DNA from: Desmodus rotundus
Taxonomy: Eukaryota > Chordata > Mammalia > Chiroptera > Phyllostomidae
DNA: 64,000 bases
NCBI RefSeq assembly: GCF_022682495.2
Contig: NC_071398.1
Location: forward strand, 29,763,426 to 29,827,425
Reading direction: 5' to 3'
The notes under the pieces were generated by a model. That model searched no databases. It was not told where the DNA came from and was given only the letters and a program-made list of their open reading frames with translations. Position numbers and translations under genes: made by a program. How positions within the stretch are numbered: the stretch's first letter is position 1; each line of letters begins with the position of its first letter. Positions 55,600 to 64,000 of the stretch are shown in pieces.

Positions 55600-56395
55600 A
55601 AAGCAGAAAAATCTTATATTTAACCTACATGGCTCTTTTTTTGTTTTGAGAGTTTGAGAGAAATTCATCAGTAATTCTATTTGGAACCAAATATGTGGAG
55701 GAAGGTAGTTCTTGGGACATCTGACTGTGCCAATTACAGAAAAAATACTGAAACACTGGTTGAAAAGAGATTCCATTCCACTTATCTGTTTCTCCACGGA
55801 GACCACACATTGTGAAAGATGCTTGTGTGATTAGATTATTTTCTGGAAGAGCCAATGCACCTCATCTCTCTCAAGAAGACTGATTTATTCCACAAGTTTA
55901 TCCCAGGCCAGACGAAATATGAACAGACTCATTTAAAGCTGAACTTGAGCAGAACTAAGTTCCTTTTCATGAATACTCTTCAACCTTTCAGATGAGTGCG
56001 TTTTATGTTTGGAGGCTGGTCGCCTTGTCTTTACTGTCACATTCTTGCCTCCTTTGTTTATTGGCATAAGAGAAGGATTATAAACCTGCTGGACAATTTT
56101 TCTTTTTTATGCCTTTCATGGGTTATTTTCAGATCAAAAATGTGATCTGTGCATTTAGGAACTGCCTACCTGTAGGAAAGAAAAACTTAGGACAGCTGAC
56201 ATCTTTGATGCAGCCCCAAATAAACAGTAGGTAGCCTGCTGGGAGGGGGGAGCGGGCACACCATTTGAAAAATGGCTCACAGATTCTCTCTCTTTTTTTC
56301 CAGTTTCACTGGAGTTATTTGGAGAGGAGTTAGACTGAGAGTATATGGCGGCCTCATTACAAACCAAAGACACAGAGAAGCTCAGATCACAGAAC
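55600..56395. other. unassigned unique sequence
   Basis: No repeat family recognised. 'ctctctttttttccag' at 56288-56303 is a strong acceptor-like string without a convincing exon behind it. Confidence 0.4.
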
Positions 56396-56399
56396 ATTC

Positions 56400-56555
56400 G
56401 AGGTCAGTGGTTAAGGTTTGGGCTCCTACAGCTCAAATTGTGTGGCCCTGGACACATGATTTTCCCTCTCTGAGCCATGGTTTCCTCCTCTGTAGAGTAG
56501 AAGCAATAACAGGCCCTGCCTCACGGAGTTATTAAGATACTTAAAATGAGCTATT
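56400..56555 (+). repeat. MIR SINE
   Basis: 'gtcagtggttaaggtttggg', 'tgtgtggccctggacacatg', 'attttccctctctgagccat' and 'tcacggagttattaagatac' are sense MIR landmarks, from the head onwards. Confidence 0.85.
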
Positions 56556-56820
56556 GCTGGTCAGGTGCCACCACACCTGGACTCAAATTGCTGCAGCTGC
56601 TCTCCTGCTTTAGTATTCAAGTCAGATCGGCCAGTGATGTGGGAAGGTAAGACCATCACTTTCTGGTTTAGTAGTAGCATTAATTTATACTACATATTTT
56701 TATTGTTGCATGAGTCCCTTTTCTTTGTGACAGTGTGGAGCTCATATCAGTTAGGCAGCATTCTGGGACAGGAATAGAATGCTCAAGTAAGGGCAATTTA
56801 AATTGTAGAAGTATATAATT

Positions 56821-57067
56821 GTATAACATTTTTTTTTAATTCTCACCAGAGGAAATTTTTTTGTTGCTTCTAGAGAGAAGGGAGAGAGAAAAACATCGAT
56901 GTAAGAGAGAAACATCGATCGGTTGTCTCTTGTCTGCTCCCTGACAGGAGATCACAACTTCAACCTAGATATGTGCACTGACCTGGAATCAAACCCACGA
57001 CCTTTTGGTCCACGGGACAATGCTCCAACCAACTGAGCCACGCCAGCCAGGACCGTATTACATTTTT
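56821..57067 (-). mobile_element. Ves1-like SINE with TSDs
   Basis: Body 56834-57054. Flanks gtataacattttt (56821-56833) and gtattacattttt (57055-57067), one mismatch. Reverse-oriented: 'cagaggaaatttttttgttg', 'tagagagaagggagagagaa', 'ctggaatcaaacccacgacc', 'caaccaactgagccacgcca'. It carries remnants of both Ves1 boxes. Confidence 0.93.
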
Positions 57068-57534
57068 AAAAGTCGCTAAAGAGGTGGGCCTGGAGTTGAC
57101 TTTGCAACACAATCATGTCATTCTTACCCAGGCCCTTTCCATCTTTCCACTCTGCCATCATCAACTTTTCTTCCTGAGGTTATCAACTCAGAGTCCCAAG
57201 ATAGCTGCAGCAACACCATCCACCTCAACCATATTCAACGGCAGGAAGCAGAGCAGGGGCAGGACAGTATAAAAGGGTTTGACTTGCACATTGAAGGATG
57301 GATGGGTTGACCTGGAACAGTCAAGAGAAGTAGGAATTCCCAGCAGAACAGAGTCAACAAAAGAATGGAGGTGGGAAGGCCCAGTGTTTGTTTGGAGGTC
57401 AGTAAAGAGACCAGTTTTACCTAAAGCAATGTTTTCAGCAGCCTATTTTACCCAAACTAGTCACCCAAGATGTTATAGGAAGGAAAGTGTTCCGTGGTCT
57501 ATTACATTCAGAGGCGCCTTCTACTCTAGCCTAA

Positions 57535-57700
57535 TGTAGCCAATAAAAATAGAATGCAAGCCACACAGGTGTTTTAAATTTTGTAGTAGACACATTAAAG
57601 AAATAAAAAGAAACAAATGAAATGTATTTATTTAATCCAATATACCTAAAATACTGTCTTCTTATTGTGTAATCAATATGAATAATTAATGAGAGGCTGT
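57535..57700. repeat. old AT-rich interspersed repeat
   Basis: 'agccaataaaaatagaatgc', 'aagccacacaggtgttttaa' and 'attttgtagtagacacatta' recall a widespread mammalian element I cannot name with certainty. Confidence 0.35.
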
Positions 57701-58560
57701 GCGTACTTCTATTTCATGCTAAGTCTTCAGCAGCCCGTGTGCATTTACTCCTACAGGACGCCATGATTCAGACCAGCCCACACGTGGTAGGTGGTTAGGG
57801 GAACCCGAACTCCACATGGAGACTGAAGTAGCAATTCCTCCGTTTTGTCCTATTTCTTTTTTGCTCAGTACTCCTTGCTGCAGAAAGCTCGCAGTAGGGA
57901 CTGCCAGCTATCACACTGCTTCTCAGGCTTTCCCCCCAAGTACCCACCCTGAGGCTGAGCGAGCAAGCTAGGACTTGGGGAGGGGGAGAGGTATCTGAAA
58001 TCTTCCCAAGCCAGTCTGCTGCCAGCATGGAATTTCTTTGAAGTCTTCTGTTTTATCCGAAAATTTATGGAGATTTTACATTCTACTCGAAAATATATCC
58101 ATGTTTGTTTGAATACTGAAAATGTTGTGGATTACTTGGCGTCTAGGAAAAATCACTGCTTCACTTGTTTATGCTGTAACTCTGTCTCCCCGTGGGGCTG
58201 GTGTGCCCCATTTAAGATGCACAGGGTTACCTGGTCCACGAGTTTCCTTCCAGCTCTGGATGCCCAGGACTTGGCCCGGACCGTTAGATGGTCCATTCCC
58301 TTGCATTGAGGCAATCCATGAGCCTGTGTGCAGTTGTCCTGTCCTTCATCGTTCTAACCTGGGACAGCGCACTAACCGGGAGAATTTAGGTATCAGATCT
58401 CCCAGCTGCTCCCTTTCAGGGCCAGTCACCCTCCCCTAGAACTATCTATCCCCTAAGCAGGCCCCAGAACAAGCCCCCAAAAGTGGCCCCAGAAAATGCT
58501 TCCTCCTGGGAGAGGTGTGGCTGGTTTTCACTGAAACTACTTGTGAGAAACCAACACTTA
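57700..58560. other. unassigned unique sequence
   Basis: GC-moderate and without recognisable families or exons. It changes abruptly to very AT-rich sequence on the right. Confidence 0.4.
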
Positions 58561-58895
58561 CACAGACATTCTAATATGATTTTAATTTCTGGTTTTTATC
58601 AGAGGCAATAGATTGCCAGTAACTAAAGGGGTAGACTTTATAATTATTACAAAATATTTTATATGTAAAAATATTTTTACATCTATAAATACAATCATAT
58701 TTATTATACATCATTTGTTATATATGAAGTATTAATACTGTTGTATAAAATGTAAATAAGTAAAATATAAAAATGTAATATATTACAGATATGGAATTTT
58801 ATTATAAATAATAAAAATATATTAAATAAAGTTCATAATGAATATATTATAAAATTGTATTTTTAAAAATTTTAAAGATTGTTACTAATAAGGTC
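58560..58895. repeat. AT-rich island
   Basis: About 330 bp made almost only of A and T, with ATATATT/TATAAAAT words ('gtaaaatataaaaatgtaat', 'attataaataataaaaatat'). No clear period. Both flanks have ordinary composition. Confidence 0.85.
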
Positions 58896-58929
58896 TACTA
58901 AGTATTTTTAGCCTAAAGGGTCCTGAGAA

Positions 58930-59420
58930 CTTGAAATGACTGCAGGCTTCTAGGGCCTGACACTCCTCCCATCCAGTGGTGAAAAATGCATCTTGAGCCT
59001 GGGGGACTTCGTGGCGGTCTCTCCTAGTGACGTGCAGCGGAAATGACTGCCAGGACTAGTTTCACCTCCACCCTGTACACCTAGAACTCTGCTTCCAGGC
59101 TGTGAGGATGCCCGGGCAGCCGCAGGAAGACCCAGTGCAGAGGGCAGGCTGACAAAGCCTGATGGGGTCCCATGAGCAACTGGCATCACGCAGCAGACAC
59201 AGAAGCAAACCAGCCTCCAGGTCATTCCAGAGCCCAGTCATGGAGTCCCCTCCCCCAACCCACCCACCATGGAGCCTCCCCAGCTGACCCTGTGCAGAGC
59301 AGAGAGGAGCCGTCCCCACAGAGCCCTGCCCAAATTGCAGATTTGTGAGCAAAAGATGAGTAAATGCTGCTTTAATCCACTAGGTTGGGGTGGTTTGTGA
59401 CACAGCAAAGGATGACTGGA
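58930..59420 (+). mobile_element. MLT1-type MaLR solo LTR
   Basis: 'ggggacttcgtggcggtctc', 'tgtgaggatgcccgggcagc' and the typical end 'gctttaatccactaggttgg' then 'ggtggtttgtgacacagcaa' identify a sense MaLR LTR. No internal sequence. The short open frame crossing its right edge (59390-59584) is not a gene. Confidence 0.65.
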
Positions 59421-59889
59421 GCCCGCAGGGGCTGCTGCTGCGCCGGAGCCAGGAAGACCCATGCCACGGCAGCTCTCTCTGCGAAGACTGTGCAGACCTG
59501 CCCGACCCCATGAAGCCGTCCTTCACCCACGAGACAGGCATGGCACTGACTTCCGTCTGCCTCATGGAGTTGAATGAAGGTTAAATGAGACACCTCAGCA
59601 ACATTTCATTTCACGAAGGAGCTGGCACTAGTTAGCAAGTGGGGCAAAACTGCCCCTGAAAGCCAATTAAATCACACGCTTCAAGGGCAGCCCTGCCGCT
59701 CTCCTCAAGAGGCCAAACAAAGGAGCTGGTCTCTCTCCAGTCTTGGAAGAGACGGTTCTCTCTTTGAATGAGCACCAAGAAGTGGCTGGTGGGCTGAGGG
59801 GCTGTGTTGTGGGAGAAAACACACCTCTCCATATGTGAGAGCTCCACGCCATTCAGGGAGCTGCTTACACCACGTAAGCCTGAGATACA

Positions 59890-60015
59890 CACCCCAGACC
59901 GACGGAGGGATCAGCACACACCACATGCTTACCACAAGCACACTCGTACTGCGCACGTACAAACATATACACATGCCACATGCACACTTATACCACGCGC
60001 AACACACACAGTGCT
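59890..60015 (+). repeat. CA-rich degenerate microsatellite
   Basis: Repeated CACA/ACAC words broken by other bases ('tacaaacatatacacatgcc', 'cgcgcaacacacacagtg'). Confidence 0.8.
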
Positions 60016-60179
60016 GAAAGTGCGGGTGAACTTGCACATGATGGGGACCGGGGACGAGGCCCCCACCGCACACACGAGAATGCACCCAGTTGTGGCAGCC
60101 AGAAATTGGCAGTACCAGAACTAGCATGAATATTGATAAAATAACAGTAATCACGGAGGGCACCTGCACTGTCTACTTT

Positions 60180-60345
60180 TAGCTGGCTCTGCTCTAAGTA
60201 AGCACTTGGCACAGATAAACCCACCCACCTCACAGCAGCCTGAGGCCAGGAGGACTCTCTCACCCCATCTCCCAGGTCGGGGCATGTTGTCCAACGCCAC
60301 ACAGGAGGGCAGGAGAGGTGTCCCAGTCCCTTAACACCAGTCCCC
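60180..60345 (-). repeat. MIR SINE
   Basis: 'aagtaagcacttggcacaga', 'cacctcacagcagcctgagg' and 'ccaacgccacacaggagggc' are reverse MIR landmarks. 60350-61220 after it has no recognised family; it includes a small duplication (ctcagataaggg twice, ~60588-60611). Confidence 0.6.
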
Positions 60346-61224
60346 AAATCACACAAGCTTCCTCCTGAGTGTGCAGCACGCTTTTTCAGCAGCAGAGCTC
60401 TCCCTGAACGGAGCAGCGAGGCTGGTCGCAGCCTTGTACACTGGTTTGCTGCAGAATTGCAGTGAGTTTCACTCCCCAGTCTAATCAGGATCCCAAGGGG
60501 CTGCTAGTGATATACAATATAAGCACTGATTTAATGTTCTAAAATCTAACAGGTTCTGAGTTTTGAAATAGACCTGGCCCCCAGGGTCTCAGATAAGGGA
60601 CTCAGATAAGGGGCCTTGGAATGGATTGTTCTGATCAGCAGTCCCAATTTTGGACAATTAAAAACAATGAGCCAGCTCATACTCATGGGGCTGCGCTGGC
60701 ATTTCATGGTGTTTCACGTGGATTATCTCATCATTGCTCATGTCCACCCTGGGGTCAGCAAACCAGGCCCCCAAGGCCGTGGTGAAGCTGTCCAGCCTCC
60801 AGCCGCGCTCAGCAGGGGTCAAGAGAACAATTGGCTGGCAATGGGGGACACACGTGCCCAGCCTTGGCACCGATCAAGTTCCCCAACGCCAGCCGCCCTT
60901 AGTCGCTGCAGCCAACATGAGGCTCAGCTTTAAACACCAGCTTAGAGTTGTTTGTCCCGGGATTTGCAGGGCTTTTCCCCAGAGCCAGGAGAGCCACATT
61001 TCCCTGGAACATTTACTGCAGCTGTCAGGAGCTCGCTGGGGCGGGAGCACACAGCTGGACTGGGCAGGGACAGACAGGACGGGAAGTGGGGTAGGGCCGG
61101 GCACCCCTCTGTCAAGGAGGAGGAGGCGGATCCTTACCATGGGCAAGTCACCCAAGCTTTGCAACTTTGGGGTGCTTTGCTGCTTTGCCCCTGAAATGCT
61201 GTGCCCTTTGCTAAGTGCTCGGTT

Positions 61225-61390
61225 CTCAGGCACATGGATATGGCTGGAATTCTAACCCTGTTCTTTACTCTGGGACTTTGGACAAGGCACTGAAACGTGT
61301 CCAGGCTCAGTGCCCGTCTCTGTGGTGGGGATGTTAACAACCATGTGCACACCATGGGGCTATTGTGACACTGCCACACAGGGAATGAGC
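61225..61390 (+). repeat. MIR SINE
   Basis: 'tggaattctaaccctgttct', 'ttactctgggactttggaca', 'aggcactgaaacgtgtccag' and 'gctcagtgcccgtctctgtg' follow the MIR order with many changes. Confidence 0.6.
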
Positions 61391-61539
61391 TGGACACCAA
61401 AGGACCTCTACAGGAAGGCTGACGGCAACTTTGCTCAGGGGTAGAACCCGTGCATCAGCAGGGGGACACGTGCACACCCTGGCTGTGTTTGCCCAGTGCA
61501 GTCCGCACAGCAACCGAAGAGAGTGGACCTGCTACCCCA

Positions 61540-61800
61540 CCACAGGGAGGGTCGCAGACATTATAACACATGGGTTCATGTTGTGTGACACCATGGGTGT
61601 GAAGTTCAACAGCAGCAAAGCTAAGAGCAAAGAAGTCAGCATTGTGTTAAATTCAAGAGGTGGGTGCTGACCAGAAAAGATGATGAGGGACCCCCATGGG
61701 TGCTGAGAATGCTCTGTGTCTCGCCCTGGGCAGTGGTCACCTGGGGAACACATGTACTCACTGAGCTGTGGACTTCACATAACTGCACCGGGTGACATGG
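61540..61800 (+). mobile_element. old L1 3'-end-like fragment
   Basis: 'cctgggcagtggtcacctgg', 'ggaacacatgtactcactga' and 'gctgtggacttcacataact' parallel the 3' end of old L1 ('...ttcattgagctgtacactta'). Weak. Confidence 0.4.
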
Positions 61801-61885
61801 CTCTGGCCTCAGTAAAAGGAAAAAGGAAGTGCTGGTGCATCCGAAGTGCTCAAAGATGGTAGCTTAAAAATGTTTGCATGTAGCT

Positions 61886-62150
61886 CTCCCGACTTTCTTT
61901 TTTCTTTTTCTTCTTTCTTTTTTATCCTCACCCAAGGACATTTTTTCATTGCTTTTTAGAGAGGGTGGGGAAGAGAGAAACATTGATGTGAAGAGAAGCA
62001 TCTGTTGGTTGCCTCCGTATGAGCTCGGACCAGAGACAGAACCTGCACCCTAGACATGTGCCGTGTCTGGGAATTGAACCCACAACCCTTCGGTTACAGG
62101 ACAATGCTCCAATCAGGTGAGCCACACTGGCCAGGGCTCAGACTCTCTTT
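61886..62150 (-). mobile_element. Ves1-like SINE with imperfect TSD
   Basis: Body about 61901-62136. 'tttatcctcacccaaggaca', 'gagaaacattgatgtgaaga', 'cagagacagaacctgcaccc', 'tgggaattgaacccacaacc' and head 'gtgagccacactggccaggg' give a complete two-box Ves1 in reverse. Flanks 'ctcccgactttcttt' and 'ctcagactctcttt' look like a diverged duplication. Confidence 0.92.
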
Positions 62151-62159
62151 GTTTAATCA

Positions 62160-64000
62160 GCTAAACTCCGTGGAGATATTACACCCGTAAGGGTTTGCCA
62201 TTTTTCTTGACTAAGTAGGTTCTTTCTGGTCAATTTGGTTGTGCCTTCTGGCTTCTCTCTGGTTGTGATTTTTCCCGAGGAAAAAGAGAACTTGGGGAGT
62301 GGGAGGGCGGGACAGGGAGAGCTAGAGTGCTGGGACGGTGCCAAGGTAACCAGCTGCCTTCTGAGACACGTCTGTCAGCAATTGCACCCTGGAATTTCCT
62401 CTGGGTGTGCTCCTGGGTTCAACTTTTCCATGAAGCCCCATGCTCTGGGAGGTGACCCATAGTGCCCCCAAACGCAGCTTCACAATCAAGGGGTGCCTCC
62501 TGTTGCAAGACCTCAGGAGGACCGAGAAATGGCACTGAGATATGGAGGATGGTGGCTTTAATTTGTCCCAGTAAAGGGTAGGTCCTGGCTTGCCTCAGAG
62601 TCAGGCCCAGAACCTTCCCTCCCTCCAGGCCAAAACACCTCCCTGTGGATTCTTTAAACATTTCTGTGTTTGTCTAGAAAGCCATGGGGGCTCTGCTGAG
62701 ACCGAAGGTTTTGAGTGATCTTGCCTCTCACCTCCCAAGCAGGAGGTCCCTGCCCCCTCTCTGCAGGTGGCCTTGGTGAAGGAGGTAAGCCAGCAGGGGT
62801 CTAGGGGACACTTGCTGCTCCTGGCCTGAGCTCACTGGACATCCCAGAAGGGTATGGCCATTTGGACACAGCTGACTGTGGCCAGCTCATCAGCATTCGG
62901 GCCCAGACTCTCTCTTCTCCTCTGCTCCAGATGGCTGCAGCAGCCACGTCTCCCATGGGTCTGCTCACAGCACGAGCATCTTAATAAGGGACCCAGGCCC
63001 TCTGCTGGCTCTCAGTCCATGCTGAGACCAATGGACCCTTTTAGACCTCCTGGGACCACCAATTCAGGCCAGGTCACCCTCCTATGACAGGGGATCATCT
63101 CTGGGGCAGTGGTCTCCCCTGCCTCCACGTCACTGTGCTATGTGCCTCATGATCCACCTGGGCTGTTGAATGTCCGCAGTCACATCTGAACACTCTTGGT
63201 GTAGGAGGGTGGGTGGCACTGCTCCTGCACTCCCCAGGAGGCTCCCGTGCACTCCCAGCTCAACATCCCAAGGGCTCCAGCAGCCCCTTCCTTTCTGTTC
63301 TGGACCTGACACCTCTGACCTCTCAATCCTTGGTGCAGTGTCATCATCTCCCTGGATTCTCGAACACCCTGAACCCAAATCCCAGCCCCTCCCACCACAG
63401 GGGGAGTCTCACTGTGCTTCATGTTATCCACGGATTTGAAGGTGTTCTGGAAAGGTGTGAGTCACTGTTTTGTGTATGTGGATTATGTAAAACTTTAAAT
63501 TTCAGGACAAATCTATAAAGGGAGGTGCTCCTACCCTAAATGCACAGCAGAGTTGTCCCAAACTGAGCACGGCCAGGGCCAGCACCTAGATTGAAACATC
63601 ATGTGCTACCAGCATCCAAGCAATCCCCTGGGATGTGCTTCCAGGCACCACTCCACCCAGAGATAACCACCTCCCAGACTTTTCAGATGTGCTGATACTT
63701 TCCATTTACCATTTATGTCTCCTTATTTTCCTGCTCCGTCCTGTTGGACCACAGTGGTGCTCTGTACATGTCCGGTCTGTCATCTCTAAGCCCTGCAGCC
63801 ACCGGCTCTGACCAGCACCACACATGCATCCCCATTGCTCCCTGAACCTCGGGGCTCTCACAAGCTCCCTCCAGCTCCTCGCTCCACCACAGCGGAGTTG
63901 TAGAGAACACCCTCACCCATGCCTCTCACAGACCTCCTGAAAACGGCTTGAAATAGACACCCGGGAGCAAAATTGCTGGCTACTTAACTCCCTGTGGCTG
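62160..64000. other. unassigned unique sequence to window end
   Basis: No repeat or gene recognised with confidence. The open frames here are short and overlap on both strands, as expected by chance in GC-rich DNA. Confidence 0.45.

Noticed and set aside
56304..56401. possible exon after a strong acceptor-like 'ctctctttttttccag'
   Set aside because: The only donor-like string (GAG|GTCAGT) coincides with the start of a MIR, and the frame is not informative.
59390..59584. open frame DTAKDDWSPQG... resembling a small protein
   Set aside because: It begins inside the right end of an MLT1-type LTR and has no further support.

Overview
The window looks like mammalian nuclear DNA from a bat, probably a yangochiropteran. 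The main evidence is eight tRNA-derived SINEs of the bat Ves type (heads reading CCTGGCC.../CCTGGCT..., two internal tRNA-like boxes, A-rich tails). Six have recognisable flanking duplications, one an imperfect one, and for one I found none. They sit among pan-mammalian repeats: MIR, L2, MER5A-type hAT elements, MaLR/MLT1-type LTRs and old L1 fragments. Nothing prokaryotic is present (no operons, no CRISPR array). I saw no burst of young DNA transposons or Helitrons, which argues mildly against a Myotis-like vespertilionid. All family names come from recognition by eye and memory, not from a database.

I find no protein-coding host gene that I can support. The only recognisable coding sequence belongs to LINE-1. 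The window is best read as intergenic or intronic.

Layout. 1-14.1 kb is a mixed region of MIR, MER5A-like, L2 and LTR relics, one Ves SINE at 6.6 kb, and a homeodomain-motif-rich unique block at 2.0-2.9 kb. 14.2-22.8 kb is the longest stretch in which I recognise no interspersed repeat. It is AT-rich and holds four perfect octamers, TCF/LEF and FOX words, a 14-bp palindrome and a C-run/G-quadruplex motif, so it resembles a developmental regulatory block; one weak candidate exon lies on its minus strand. 22.8-28 kb returns to ordinary repeats. 28.1-36.6 kb is a three-layer nest: an antisense L2, split by an old L1-family element, split in turn by a 4.9-kb L1 (minus strand, 31067-35982) with 14-bp target-site duplications. 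This L1 has a complete-looking 5' UTR and a short ORF1 stub. An internal deletion joins the stub to an ORF2 that keeps reverse transcriptase and the C-terminal Cys/His motif but has one nonsense codon. In the older L1 flank sits a 41-bp insertion that reads as the 5' half of tRNA-Gly(TCC), bounded by a perfect 13-bp direct repeat. 36.6-64 kb is ordinary repeat-laced DNA with five Ves SINEs, several L1 fragments, MIRs, two MLT1-like LTRs, a degenerate ~85-bp tandem array and an AT-rich island.

I found no cooperating gene system. The most noteworthy items are the tRNA-half insertion, a 44-bp apparently templated local copy at 46.4 kb, the internally deleted L1 and the repeat-poor motif-rich block.
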